NCBI GenBank assembly: GCA_920105625.2
Contig: OV050030.1
Coordinates: 137,009,918-137,073,917 of the forward strand
Reading direction: 5' to 3'
Source of the DNA: Clusia tigrina
Taxonomy: Eukaryota; Arthropoda; Insecta; Diptera; Clusiidae
Length of the DNA: 64,000 nt
The notes under the pieces were generated by a model. That model searched no databases, was not told the origin of the DNA, and worked only from the letters and a program-made list of their open reading frames with translations. A program made the translations under genes and the position numbers. This document shows, in pieces, positions 13,084 to 23,520 of the stretch; position 1 is the first letter of the stretch, and each line of letters begins with the position of its first letter.

Positions 13084-16000
13084 ATGGCACGGAAAATCAA
13101 CAGCCTAACTGTCGACAGCGTAGTAAATGGAAGAAAAATCGTGGTAACATTGGATACGGGTGCATCACATTCCATAATTAGAAGGGATCTCGTTCGGGGA
13201 ATCGAGCCGCTTCTGGGAATAAGATTGCGTACGGCAACTGGAGATGATGCACCGGTACTGGGAAAAGTTACACGGAAAATAACTATCGGCACCACAACAG
13301 TGACGCACGAGTTTGTAGTTGCGGATATTGTGGACGAATTAATCTTAGGTGTGGATTTTATGATTCGGAATGGATTCACCCTAGATTTGAAATGCCGAAT
13401 GTTGAAGTATGCGAACACCGAAATACCGTTATCCGTTGGTGAGGATAAGTATGGAGGTATCCGACAAGCCATTGTATCGCGGCGGACAAAAATCCTAGCA
13501 AAGTCAGAGGCAGTCATATGGGCCCAAATGGACGGAGATGTGGAGAAGAACAAGTTGTGGGTTGTGGAGACGGATGAAAAATTTGTACTGGATGACATCA
13601 TCATTGGAAAAACCCTCGTAGAAGAACAGCAGAACAGAATAGTGCCAGTAAGAGTGGTCAATCTTGCAAATTCCGCTAAAACCATAGAGAAAGGACAGAT
13701 AATTGGAAATTGCCGGGCAATTTCGGCAATTGTTAACTGTGAAAGCCAGCCGCAAGACACAAAAATGAAGATATCAGCTGATAAAACGGTACTCCACGAT
13801 CTCACGAAAGAATGGAGCAAAGACTTATCCACAGAGCAGAGGAAGACTGCCAGCCAACTTTTGGCAAGACATTGGTCAGTATTTGCTGAAAAGGGTAAAA
13901 ACGAAGGTAGAACAAAGATGGTGAAACACACAATCAACACTGGTGATGCCAAACTCATTCGTCAAGCGTCAAGAAGAGTACCTCTGGCAAAGAGACAAGA
14001 GGTGAATGTATTGCTGAAGGAAATGCATCAGAACAACGTCATAGAGCCATCAGCGAGCCCCTGGAGTTCTCCAGTGGTATTAGTCAAGAAGAAGGATGGC
14101 TCCACACGTTTCTGTGTAGATTATCGTAAACTAAATGAGGTAACGAAGAAAGATAGTTATCCATTACCTCGAATCGACGATACGTTGGACACACTTTCTG
14201 GTTCAAATTGGTTCTCAACGCTGGATTTACAAAGCGGATATTGGCAAGTGGCAGTAGACGAACAAGACAAGGAAAAGACAGCATTCAGTGCCGGCGATGG
14301 ACTATGGCAATTTTTGGTGATGCCATTCGGACTGTGTAATGCTCCAGCTACATTTGAACGCTTAATGGAACATGTGCTAAAGGGTCTCCACTGGAAAACG
14401 TGTCTGGTGTACTTAGATGACATCATCGTTATGGGAAAGGACTTCGAGGACCACTTGAAGAATTTGGAAGAAGTATTGATGCGATTAGGAGCTTCAGGGT
14501 TGAAGCTGAGCGCAAAGAAATGCTCGTTCTTCAAGAAAGAAGTCAAGTACCATGGACATAAAGTCACACCTGAAGGAGTACACACAGATCCAGATAAGAT
14601 AGACTCAGTAAGGGAGTGGCCAAGACCAACTAGTTTGCATGAGCTACGCAGCTTCTTGGGTCTTTGCACCTATTACAGACGCTTTGTTCCAGGCTTTGCG
14701 GACGTGGCTGGTAGTCTGCATGCATTAACGAGGAAAAATTGTCCTTTTGAGTGGAAAAGCGAACAGGAGAAGGCATTCAACAGATTGAAAGAGCTATTGT
14801 GTACAGCTCCGATCCTTGCGTATCCAATACCTGGCGAAAAATTTATTTTGGATACAGATGCAAGTGGATTCGGGATTGGAGGTGTCCTGTCGCAAGTTAT
14901 TGACGGACATGAAAGAGTAATAGCCTACTTCAGCAAGATCTTATCAAAGGCAGAGCGAAATTACTGTGTAACACGGAGAGAACTTTTGGCGGTTATGCAG
15001 TGCGTGAAGCACTTTAACAAGTACTTGTATGGACAAAAGTTCTTGTTGAGAACGGATCACGCTGCTCTGCGCTGGCTATTACAGTTCAAAAATCCCGAAG
15101 GTCAGGTTGCGAGATGGATTGAGAGACTCCAAAGCTACGATTTCACAATAGAACATCGCAGAGGCGGAAACCACGGGAATGCTGATGCACTATCACGACG
15201 TCCTTGCAGTATGGAATGTAAGCACTGTTCTAAAGCTGAAGGGAAAGAAGGAGTAGTCGATGTGCGCTTAATGGCTGTTTTACCAGACGATGAATGGACA
15301 GCGGAAAAGATAAAAGAAGAACAACGAAATGACCCAGATTTGGCAAAAATCGTATCAAGTAAGAGCGAAGGAAAACGGCCTGATTGGAACGAAATCTCGA
15401 CTGAAAGCCCCATAATTAAAGCATATTGGGCTCAATGGAATAGTTTAAAGCTGCAAGATGGATGCCTATTCCGCCTGTGGGAGAGCGAAGATGGAAAAAC
15501 CACGAAGAACTTGATTGTGGTACCCAAGGCAAGAATAAGCGAAATTCTCAAGGAATACCATAGTGGGCCAAGCGGAGGACATTTGGGAATAACAAAAACA
15601 GTCGAGAAAATTAAAACACGATTTTATTGGGTTGGTTGCCAGCAATCGGTGGTTGACTGGATTAGTGCTTGTGAAAAGTGTACAGCTGCCAAGGGACCGA
15701 GCCGTCACAGCCAGGGGAAGATGCATGTATACAACGTGGGAGCGCCATTTGAGCGTATTGCAATGGACATAGCAGGTCCGTTTCCAATTAGTGATTCCGG
15801 CAACAAATATGTTCTCGTCGTAATCGACTGTTTTAGTAAATGGCCAGAAGTGTACCCCATTCCCGATCAAGAAGCTAAGACCGTTGCAGATGCATTTATC
15901 AATAATTGGGTCTGCAGATTCGGAGCTCCCCTCGAGTTGCACTCGGATCAAGGCAGAAATTTCGAGTCAACAATATTCAGGGAAATGAGTGAATTGATGG

Positions 16001-16626
16001 GCATACGCAAAACTCGTACAACCCCTTTGCACCCACAGTCCGATGGAATGGTTGAAAGATTTAATCGTACGCTTGAGGAACACCTAAGGAAAGTCGTGGA
16101 CAGAAACCAGAAAGATTGGGACCAACACATACCCCTCTTCTTAATGGCATACCGATCGGCAACTCACGATACAACATCTACAACACCAGCTAAGGCTATT
16201 TTCGGTTGTGACATAAGATTACCTGCAGATCTGAAATTCGGTGCCTACTCATCTACGGAAGTTTCATGTAGCAGTTATGTAGCTGACAAACGAAGACAGC
16301 TGAATGAAATTCATGGAACCATCAGAAAGCGCACACAACTGATGAGTGATAAAATGAAAGCCAGATATGATCTACGAGCAAACTCCAAGGGATTTCAGGA
16401 AGGGCAGCTAGTTATGCTTCATAATCCGCAAAGGAAAAAGGGATTATCGCCAAAACTGCAAACACACTGGGAAGGCCCTTATAAGGTGATAAAGCGGCTC
16501 AACGATGTAGTATACCGCATCCAGTTGGCGAGAAATGCCAGGAGCATAATGAAAGTCGTTCATTTAGAGAGGTTATCTCCTTATAAAAGTTGCAGTACTA
16601 TCCTTGTTCGGGACGAACAAGATTAA
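13084..16626 (+). CDS. pol: Intact gypsy pol polyprotein, unit 1
   Basis: A single open frame of 1180 codons with all pol domains in order. Protease: 'TLDTGASHSII' near residue 25. RT: 'RFCVDYRKLN', 'STLDLQSGYWQV', 'MPFGLCNAPATFERLME' and catalytic 'VYLDDIIV' (about 440-450). RNase H: 'LDTDASGFGIGG', 'RRELLAVMQ', 'RTDHAAL', 'NADALSRRP'. Integrase: an HHCC domain ending 'CEKCTAAKG', then 'MDIAGPF', 'HSDQGRNFES' and 'DGMVERFNRTLEEHL' with the D, D and E residues. The frame is open from 12994, overlapping the gag end (13013-13015), so pol may be expressed by frameshift rather than from the ATG. All visible catalytic residues are kept; family assignment is secure. Confidence 0.95.
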   Translation: MARKINSLTVDSVVNGRKIVVTLDTGASHSIIRRDLVRGIEPLLGIRLRTATGDDAPVLGKVTRKITIGTTTVTHEFVVADIVDELILGVDFMIRNGFTLDLKCRMLKYANTEIPLSVGEDKYGGIRQAIVSRRTKILAKSEAVIWAQMDGDVEKNKLWVVETDEKFVLDDIIIGKTLVEEQQNRIVPVRVVNLANSAKTIEKGQIIGNCRAISAIVNCESQPQDTKMKISADKTVLHDLTKEWSKDLSTEQRKTASQLLARHWSVFAEKGKNEGRTKMVKHTINTGDAKLIRQASRRVPLAKRQEVNVLLKEMHQNNVIEPSASPWSSPVVLVKKKDGSTRFCVDYRKLNEVTKKDSYPLPRIDDTLDTLSGSNWFSTLDLQSGYWQVAVDEQDKEKTAFSAGDGLWQFLVMPFGLCNAPATFERLMEHVLKGLHWKTCLVYLDDIIVMGKDFEDHLKNLEEVLMRLGASGLKLSAKKCSFFKKEVKYHGHKVTPEGVHTDPDKIDSVREWPRPTSLHELRSFLGLCTYYRRFVPGFADVAGSLHALTRKNCPFEWKSEQEKAFNRLKELLCTAPILAYPIPGEKFILDTDASGFGIGGVLSQVIDGHERVIAYFSKILSKAERNYCVTRRELLAVMQCVKHFNKYLYGQKFLLRTDHAALRWLLQFKNPEGQVARWIERLQSYDFTIEHRRGGNHGNADALSRRPCSMECKHCSKAEGKEGVVDVRLMAVLPDDEWTAEKIKEEQRNDPDLAKIVSSKSEGKRPDWNEISTESPIIKAYWAQWNSLKLQDGCLFRLWESEDGKTTKNLIVVPKARISEILKEYHSGPSGGHLGITKTVEKIKTRFYWVGCQQSVVDWISACEKCTAAKGPSRHSQGKMHVYNVGAPFERIAMDIAGPFPISDSGNKYVLVVIDCFSKWPEVYPIPDQEAKTVADAFINNWVCRFGAPLELHSDQGRNFESTIFREMSELMGIRKTRTTPLHPQSDGMVERFNRTLEEHLRKVVDRNQKDWDQHIPLFLMAYRSATHDTTSTTPAKAIFGCDIRLPADLKFGAYSSTEVSCSSYVADKRRQLNEIHGTIRKRTQLMSDKMKARYDLRANSKGFQEGQLVMLHNPQRKKGLSPKLQTHWEGPYKVIKRLNDVVYRIQLARNARSIMKVVHLERLSPYKSCSTILVRDEQD

Positions 16627-16637
16627 GCGGAGGGCAG

Positions 16638-17223
16638 TGAAACGTGATAGCACAGTGAATGTGATTGCATACTTTCAGGATCCCATCTGAGTTGGAGAAT
16701 GAGTGCCCCCTGTGAGTCAAGATGAAAAAAATAAAAGTTTATTCAAGAACCATCTGTCGGTAATATCAAAAAGAATATTCTCGACTTCTGTCGAAGTGTA
16801 TCGAAAATTCCAGAATATACGAGAATGGCGTGGAATTTTCTACACCAACCATTCGAAAACTATAAAAGCGACAAGACTGTTCAAAGTCGAAGACAGTAAA
16901 TCAGAGACCGTAATAGTGTGTACAGCTAGCATTATAATCAAAGCAGCAGTATTTGTAATTGTGTAAAGTGATGAAATTCATTATTAAATAAAGTGACTAA
17001 TGGTTTGTGAAATAAAGTGCAAATAATAACTAAGTAAACTTTAAGCCTAATATTAAATGTGTAAATAGCAATAATTAAATAAAGCTAATTATTTTAATTT
17101 AACCAGCGATTGTTTGGTTACTACACAATCCTGTGGTACGAGTCCGAGTACAGAGAGTTAGAGAAATTGTCAGGAGGGCAATTTTGTAACAGAGTAAATT
17201 GTCAAGAGGGCAATTTCGTAATA
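16638..17223 (+). repeat. LTR2, shared middle LTR
   Basis: A 586-bp LTR starting TGAAACGTG directly after a purine-rich tract (GCGGAGGGCAG, 16627-16637) and ending near GTAATA, where the other copies have GTAACA. It serves as 3' LTR for unit 1 and 5' LTR for unit 2; the primer site follows at 17226. It contains a TATA box at 16861-16868 and an AATAAA-type stretch near 16984. Confidence 0.9.
16773..16868 (+). promoter_or_regulatory. LTR2 promoter with heat-shock-element-like array
   Basis: Upstream of TATAAAAG (16861) lie several units of the heat-shock factor site pattern (alternating GAA and TTC spaced by two bases): GAATATTC at 16773-16780, TTCCAGAA at 16808-16815 and GAATTTTC at 16833-16840. 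The spacing to TATA is like that of fly heat-shock promoters. Function is inferred from pattern only. Confidence 0.55.
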
Positions 17224-17262
17224 ATTGGTGTCAGAAGTGGGATTGTGTATCTGTGATAAACA

Positions 17263-18396
17263 ATGGTTAAATTTGAAAAACTGAGATTGGAGCAGCTCAA
17301 GAAGGAGCTTGAGCGCTTAAATTTGCAAACACAAGGGCTTAAAGCGGAGCTGCAGGTGCGATTAAAAAACGCTTTAGAGGAGCAGGGTATAGACGTCGGG
17401 AGGTACGAATTCAAATTTGAAGAGCCAACGACATCTCTAGAGGAAGAAGCACCTCAAATAACTAACACGGGTAACTTTGACATGAACGTGCTTATCGAGG
17501 AAATACAGAAGCTCTTCCAGCAACACCTTGAGGATCTACGGCAGCGATTACAAGTACATGCTTCAGCAGTCAAAGAGGATGCCAAGGAACAGTTACAGCA
17601 GAGTGAAACATCACCTACTCAACTATCGCAACAGAATTCACAGCAGAAGAAAGATATGTCCGAGGTGGTGGACAGGAAGGTTTGTGTGTTTGGGTCACGG
17701 CAGGAGTCGTTCGAAGGATTAGTGGAACAAAAATTCAATACGAACGAGCAAAGGGAGAACGAAATTGGAGAACAAATAAGACAAACGATGCACCTAATAC
17801 AGGAGGGTGTATTGCCTATACCACCCCATGATACTACCACGCCATTGGGCATCTTCAGGATGCAGTTTGAGGCTACCGCTAGCCCAAATGGTTGGAGTAA
17901 TCGGGAAGTACTGGCACCGTTGGCTATGTCATTGAAAGGTGCTGATGTACTGCCGACCATCGCAGAGGGTGAGAGAGACTGTTATGAAAACATGATGAAT
18001 GCCGTTCAGCAGAGGAGTGGTGAGTCTCTACAACAGGTTGTGGTGGAGGTGGAACGTTTTCCCCATCTTGACTGTCCAGGCGAGATTGCAGAGAGAAGTA
18101 TGATGGATACTTTCGTATGTGGTATTCCCGATGCGGAAATGGACTATTCAGCGATGTCAATTCCAAAAACTACATGTATGGAAACAGTGGCTGGCGATTT
18201 AACGTTTGAGATAGCGGCCTTGGTGTGCCAGCTAGTATGCAGAGCCCGTCAGGTGCAAGTTGAAAGTGGACAGGGTTGCACGGGCAAGTGCCTTGCCTCC
18301 GGTGAGGTTGGATACGCGACTCGTGGTTGTCGGACGAAACGCACACGTTCTCCATCAGACTCGCATGTGGGACCGCAAAGGCAGGGAATTGGATGA
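17263..18396 (+). CDS. gag: Open gag of tandem gypsy, unit 2
   Basis: A single 377-codon frame starting 37 bases after LTR2. Residues 1-45 repeat the SAP-like N-terminus of unit 1 gag almost exactly; coiled-coil sequence follows, then a shortened capsid region with 'FRMQFEATASPNGWS', then a C-terminal zinc knuckle that has lost two ligands ('CLASGEVGYATRGC': Cys to Ser and His to Tyr). It is shorter than the unit 1 gag by several internal deletions that keep frame. With almost all of pol removed downstream, this unit looks like a gag-only, non-autonomous derivative. Whether the protein is made is unknown. Confidence 0.85.
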   Translation: MVKFEKLRLEQLKKELERLNLQTQGLKAELQVRLKNALEEQGIDVGRYEFKFEEPTTSLEEEAPQITNTGNFDMNVLIEEIQKLFQQHLEDLRQRLQVHASAVKEDAKEQLQQSETSPTQLSQQNSQQKKDMSEVVDRKVCVFGSRQESFEGLVEQKFNTNEQRENEIGEQIRQTMHLIQEGVLPIPPHDTTTPLGIFRMQFEATASPNGWSNREVLAPLAMSLKGADVLPTIAEGERDCYENMMNAVQQRSGESLQQVVVEVERFPHLDCPGEIAERSMMDTFVCGIPDAEMDYSAMSIPKTTCMETVAGDLTFEIAALVCQLVCRARQVQVESGQGCTGKCLASGEVGYATRGCRTKRTRSPSDSHVGPQRQGIG

Positions 18397-18420
18397 TGTT
18401 TTTAAGCTGTCGACTAACTA

Positions 18421-18955
18421 AATGGAGTCAGTCAAGAGGGGCAAGATTTGACTCCCACAACATGCAGCCCCAGAATCCTCGTTTCTCAGATCGAACGGAA
18501 AGTCAGATGCCTAATTGCTGACAGTGTGATAAGCGAGGAGTAGTAGTAGATAAGCAGACGAAGAATGGACTAAAAAATAATCTACATTACTTCGATGCAG
18601 CAGTTGTATACCTGAAAAACGCGAACAGCTGAATCAAATTCATGGAAACAGCAGAAATCGTACACAACTGATGAGTGATAAATCGAAAGCCAGATATGAT
18701 CTACGAGCAAACTCCAAGGGATTTCAGGAAGGGCAGCTAGTTATGCTTCATAATCCGCAAAGGAAAAAGGGATTATCGCCAAAACTGCAAACACACTGGG
18801 AAGGCCCTTATAAGGTGATAAAGCGGCTCAACGATGTAGTATACCGCATCCAGTTGGCGAGAAAGGCCAGGAGCAAAATGAAAGTCGTTCATTTAGAGAG
18901 GTTATCTCCTTATAAAGGTTGCAGTACTATCCTTGTTCGGGACGAACAAGTTTAA
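18421..18955 (+). pseudogene. pol remnant of unit 2
   Basis: The first 120 bases (18421-18540) match the start of pol in unit 1 and the last 350 match the pol end; about 3.1 kb between, holding protease, RT, RNase H and the integrase core, is deleted. The remaining 94-codon frame (18671-18955) is the integrase C-terminal segment, nearly identical to unit 1 ('EGQLVMLHNPQRKKGLS'). The retained ends include the regions needed to reach the polypurine tract. Confidence 0.9.
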
Positions 18956-18966
18956 GCGGAGGGCAG

Positions 18967-19536
18967 TGAAACGTGATAGCTCAGTGAAAAGGGATTGCAT
19001 ACTTTTAGGATCCCATCTGGAGAACGAGTGCCCCCTGTGAGTCAAGATGCGAACTATTCGAATAAAAGTTTATTCAAGAACCATCTGCCGGTAATATCAA
19101 AAAGAATATTCTCGACTTCTGTCGAAGAGGATAGAAGCTTCTAGAAACTACGAGAATAGCGTAGAAGTTTCTACACCAACCATTCGAAAACTATAAAAGC
19201 GACAAGACTGTTCAAACTCGAAGACAGTAGATCAGAGACCGTAAAAGTGTGTGCATCTAGCATTATAATCAAAGCAGCAGTATTTGTAATTGTGCAAAGT
19301 GATGAAATTACTTATTAAATAAAGTGTTAAATAAAGTGCAAATCATAACTAAGTAAACTTTAAGCCTAATATTAAATGTGTAAATAGCAATAATTAAATA
19401 AAGCTAATTATTTTAATTTAACCAGCGATTGTTTATTACTACACAATCCAGCGGTACGAGTCCGAGTACAGAGAGTTAGAGGAATTGTCAGGAGGGCAAT
19501 TTTGTAACAGAGTAGTTGTCAAGAGGGCAATTTCGT

Positions 19537-19540
<4 letters not shown>
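18967..19540 (+). repeat. LTR3 of tandem gypsy pair
   Basis: A 574-bp LTR from TGAAACGTG to GTAACA, preceded by the same purine tract as LTR2. It differs from LTR2 by many substitutions and small indels but matches the partial LTR1 closely where they overlap. It runs directly into a short AT tract at 19541, as LTR1 runs out of one. Confidence 0.9.
19134..19199 (+). promoter_or_regulatory. LTR3 promoter with perfect heat-shock-element trimer
   Basis: GAAGCTTCTAGAA at 19134-19146 is a perfect three-unit heat-shock factor site, followed by a two-unit site GAAGTTTC at 19164-19171 and the TATA box TATAAAAG at 19192-19199. A further GAATATTC lies upstream near 19104. Confidence 0.6.

Positions 19541-19568
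<28 letters not shown>
19541..19568. repeat. (AT)n tract after LTR3
   Basis: About 14 AT units directly abut the last base of LTR3. Confidence 0.95.
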
Positions 19569-19957
<389 letters not shown>

Positions 19958-19959
19958 AT

Positions 19960-20525
19960 TATTAAATTCAGAAGAGAAGTTCATGTTTTTTAGTAGGTTG
20001 ATCAAACTTTCCGAATAAATTACCCATAGCTTTTAAATCGGTAATGTGTCTCCATTATGAGTTTCAATTATATTAATGTGATTGGTTGCCTTTTTCCCGT
20101 GAAGAATGTGTACTTTTTTCCATAATACTTTTGTTGTAGTGGTAGAGTTAATTTCCTTAGCAAAGTTTTTAAAGAATTCTCTTTTAGTTTTTTTTTATTC
20201 TTTTGTGAATTTGGCATTTGCGCATTTGTAATTTAATACATTGTTCTGGGTTGGACTATTTCTTAGGATTATGCATAAACTGTTTTATCTCTGTCAAGTT
20301 TGCTTAGGCAATCGTTACACCAGTAAACAGATTTAGTATAGATACGGTTTTTGGAGTGGGGAATCGTATTATTTGCACAAAAGTTAACACAGTTTTGAAA
20401 AAAGGCGGCTTTATGTTTTACATCGTTGGTTTGTAGCAATAACGTGAGGAGTTTTGAAATATTAAATTGGAGTTTTGGGCCGTCAGCTAGTTCAATTTTG
20501 AATAGACTTGTTCTATTGGGAGAGC
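19960..20525 (-). pseudogene. I-like LINE, linker between endonuclease and RT
   Basis: The minus strand reads, in a few broken frames, as the region between endonuclease and RT of an I-like LINE: 'NRTSLFKIELADGPKLQF', 'CVNFCANNTIPHSKNRIY', 'LKREFFKNFAKEINS' and 'VLWKKVHILHGKK'. The piece is truncated at both ends, by TA repeats on one side and by a short LOA-like stretch and the LTR on the other. Confidence 0.65.
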
Positions 20526-20527
20526 TT

Positions 20528-20563
20528 GTAGTATTTTGAAAAACTCCATGAAAATAGGCAAGT
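20528..20563 (+). pseudogene. Short LOA-like RT target flank
   Basis: The 36 bases before the LTR read 'YFEKLHENRQ' and end in CAAGT. Joined through CAAGT to the minus strand at 7052, the frame continues with 'VITS'; the LOA-like copy near 35690-35725 has 'ELLLKSRIITS' at the matching place. This supports these two flanks as the two sides of one insertion site. Confidence 0.6.
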
Positions 20564-20715
20564 TGTTATATATCAAAGTAGTTACATTAATTACAACTAC
20601 CATAATTTTGCAACTATGTCATAAAATCCTTTTTATTACATCTATGTTATTTCTCAGGCAAATTGAAATAAATCAGTCCCAATTAAACCTTCCATGTGTG
20701 CGTTTGAACTTAAAA
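20564..20715 (+). repeat. 5' LTR of mag-like gypsy element
   Basis: A 152-bp LTR nearly identical to the reverse complement of 7058-7209, with the expected start TGTTATATATC. A primer-site-like TGGCGACGAGATAAAAC begins at 20718. Gag follows, so this is the 5' LTR. Confidence 0.88.
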
Positions 20716-20803
20716 ACTGGCGACGAGATAAAACACAGTTTCAGTGCGTTCGTTTGTAGTGGTCGTGATACACAAGTTACATATAACAAAAAACAAAAAC
20801 CAA

Positions 20804-21760
20804 ATGCCAAACGATCAAGAGACGATGGAAGCAGTGCTAAGGCAACAGCAGGAATTTGCAAAAAGAATAATCCAACAACAACAGCAATGGATGGATACCA
20901 TGATGAAAGATAATATTTCTGCTCCATCGGGACCTACTTCGGTTCAACAAATGGTGCCTGCTTTCCATACTTTTAATAAGGATTGCCACAGTTGGGACTC
21001 GTATTTGGAACAGCTCAAACAACATTTCAGTGCATATGCTGTCCAATCGGCGGACAAACAAAAATCGTTTTTTTTGTCGTGGATCGGTGTGGAAATGTTC
21101 GAATTATTAAAAAACTTTTTTGGTTCTTCCAATTTGGAAGATAAAACCTTTGATGACTTAACAAGTAAACTAACGGAACATTTCCACGTATCACGCCCCA
21201 TTGTAGCTGCTCGTTATGAATTTTTCGAGAACGAAAAGAATAAGAAGCATAATCAGTCGTACAAAGACTGGATTGCTGTACTTCGAGGACTAGCAAGAGA
21301 GTGTAAATTCGTTTGCAGCGCAACCGAATATTCTGCTAGCTTCGTCGACGACATGATACGCGACCAGATCATTCTACATACCCCGCATGACGCAGTCAGA
21401 GCAGCAGCAAGCGGCGTTAGCTTATGTGCAATTAGGGGCTGAAGCATTTGAAACAACGATAAGAACAGTGGCCGCTATAAAAGACACTGTGGATGAGAAG
21501 CAAACGCAAATAAATGCGATAAGTAACAAAAAAAGGAGATTGTGTTTAAAGACAATAAGAGACAAAGCAAATTTAACTCGTGTTCGGGGTGTTTTCGTAC
21601 GCATAAAAGAGAAAAATGTAGATTCAGAAATGCAAAGTGTAACAAGTGCGGTAAGAGGGGACATATTTCGCCTGTGTGTATGTCTACCGATACAAAAGAA
21701 AACAATAACACATGGGAAAAAAATAATAAACACAGTAGTGAGAGAAAAAAAATAACATAG
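20804..21760 (+). pseudogene. mag-like gag (frameshifted)
   Basis: Starts at ATG 20804 with a glutamine-rich N-terminus ('LRQQQEFAKRIIQQQQQ'), then a capsid region with 'FHTFNKDCHSWDSYLEQLK' and 'YKDWIAVLRGLARECKF'. The frame changes near 21400 and again near 21540, after which a CCHC knuckle is readable ('CNKCGKRGHISPVC', about 21634-21675). Gag of this clade makes the particle. This copy is disrupted by the two shifts. Confidence 0.85.
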
Positions 21761-22083
21761 ATGTGATTGATACCGTATTTGAAGTAACTGGTGAACTAAA
21801 TAATAATGATACAAAAAGTTACGTAGTGGTACAGATTTTCGATAAAATGGTAAAAATGCAAATGGACTCGGGAGCTTCCATCTCAATCATAAATTTAACT
21901 ACTTATAACTGCATACATCGATCAAATGTGGTAAACATGTGAAAGAAGTCGTAATAGTTGTCGTAGACACCGATCGGTGGGAACCTAGTTGGATTCGATT
22001 TGTTCAAAAAATTTGGGTTCGAAATACAACAAATAAACAAAATTTCGGATACACGTATAAATAACATTGAAAGGTTGTGCCGG

Positions 22084-22088
<5 letters not shown>
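21761..22088 (+). pseudogene. mag-like protease and start of pol
   Basis: Contains a retroviral-type aspartic protease start with the active site 'QMDSGASISII' (about 21859-21891). After small disruptions it reaches 'ISDTRINNIERLCREY' at 22040-22088, where the sequence turns into TA repeats. The next expected residues of this clade ('IFEPGLGT') stand at the cut edge of the other half, at 9873. Confidence 0.8.

Positions 22089-22152
<64 letters not shown>
22086..22152. repeat. (TA)n tract at mag-like breakpoint
   Basis: About 33 TA units between the truncated protease region and the Helitron end. Because TA repeats are self-complementary, they are a plausible site for inversion or for a mis-join. 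Confidence 0.95.
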
Positions 22153-22154
<2 letters not shown>

Positions 22155-22476
22155 CGGTGCGCTTCGCTACCCCTGAATTGTAGGGGTTTAATTAACCACA
22201 GATATTTTCAAATAATTTTAACAGTCACTAAACTTTGGTAACATTGAGATAAGTTAGGTGGCCTTAGTTTGTTTATGATCGTTTTTAAAATTAAAAAAAT
22301 GATAATTGAAATGTGTAATACATTAAAAATAAGAACAAAATTAAGTACAAATTTCGTGTCAATGATATATATTTGTTTATAATAAAAGGCTGAACCCGGT
22401 GTGCTACCCCCATCATTATGAAATGAAATAAAAAGTGTTTATATAGTGAGAAATAAATAATTTTATTATAAATTAA
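22153..22476 (-). mobile_element. Helitron 3' non-coding end
   Basis: Lies downstream (minus sense) of the Helitron helicase stop. It contains the motif ACCCGGTGCGCTTCGCTACC at its outer end, with a second weaker copy (acccggtgtgctaccccc) at 22394-22411. GC-rich, partly palindromic ends of this kind are usual near Helitron 3' termini. The exact terminus is obscured by the TA tract. Confidence 0.5.
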
Positions 22477-22895
22477 CTATTGTAACGCTCTAGGATATAC
22501 AATGTTTTTAGTATGTCCATTCGGAGCATAAACAAATAAATCGTTTGGTTTCCCAACACGGGAGCATGCAACGTAAAGCTGACCATGGGAAAAACATGGA
22601 TTTGACGAATTTAACCCAGAAACTTGCAGAGATTGACCTTGAGCTTTATTAATTGTCATCGCAAACGCTAACCGAACAGGAAACTGTAATCTTTTGAAAT
22701 CAAATGGCAAATATGTTGGTATCATAGGAATGCGTGGCAACAGTACATTTGTTCCTTTATATTTGCCCGTTATAATGGTCGCTTCGATTAAATTGTTTAG
22801 CATTTTTTTTACTGTAAGTCGAGTGCCATTGCAAAGCCGTTGTGGGTCGATGTTCCGCAGTAAAATAATGGGAACTCCAATTTTGAGTTTTATAA
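22477..22895 (-). pseudogene. Helitron Pif1-like helicase, C-terminus
   Basis: A minus-strand frame of about 139 codons matches the C-terminal end of the Rep/helicase protein of Helitrons: 'AFAMTINKAQGQSLQVSGLN' (last helicase motifs), 'GQLYVACSRVGKPNDLFVYA' and 'KNIVYPRALQ' at the stop. The upstream part ('NIDPQRLCNGTRL') is present, then homology ends at about 22895. The Rep domain and most of the helicase are absent, so this is a 5'-truncated copy. Confidence 0.9.
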
Positions 22896-23520
22896 TTTAA
22901 GGTAAAATGGGGCGAAAAAGGGGGATTTGGTAATAAAAAAATGTATGGCTACCTTACCTGTAGATAAAAAGCATATAAAACTTTAGGCAAATACATATTA
23001 CAAAAAAAGTATTTTGTATTGCAAACATTGTTAGTGGTATAAGTATCTGATTTTTAAAAAAGGGGGCGGTGAAGTGGGCGTGGTTCATAGTTATATGGCG
23101 ACGTTAACAGTATTAAGAGCAATATACTACCAAATAAAAAAAAATCCGTCGGAAAGAACAAATTTGTACAGAGAACAAAAAGTTTAAAACTTTCAAACAA
23201 AATTTGGCGTGAAAAGGGGCTTGAAAGGGGGCGTGGCGTAAGAAATGTTTATTTCTACCTCGCCTGGAGTATATAATGTGTATACAATTTGAAGTAAATC
23301 TGTTAAAAACTATATGGGAGCAACTACATAATTTTAAAAAAGTGGGCGTAAAAGTGGGCGTGGTCGAAAAAAAGTACCCTATTAATCATGTCAGAGTCCC
23401 AGTTAAATGCTGTGAAAATTTCAGGAAGATCGGTCCAGAGGTTTGGTCTCCTATAAGGTACAAACAAACAAATAAACAGACACACATTCCATTTTATATA
23501 TATATGTAGATATATAGATA
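22896..23520. repeat. Region with spaced G-rich repeat modules
   Basis: Four related G-rich modules (forms of GAAAAGGGGG and GTGGGCGTGG) occur near 22909, 23061, 23206 and 23338, about 130-150 bases apart. Two are followed by similar 'CTACCT..CCTG.AGTATA' words. The end at 23454-23520 has an AAACAAACAAATAAACAG tail of the kind seen at the end of many insect repeats. No coding potential is seen. Confidence 0.45.

Noticed and set aside
12976..13084. Programmed gag-pol frameshift with an identified slippery site in unit 1
   Set aside because: The frames do overlap (12994-13012) with a minus-one relation, but I see no convincing slippery heptamer and gag is already broken, so I only note the overlap.
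20536..20913. A 125-codon open frame across the mag-like LTR
   Set aside because: It runs through the LTR and primer site in a frame unrelated to gag; it is a chance frame.
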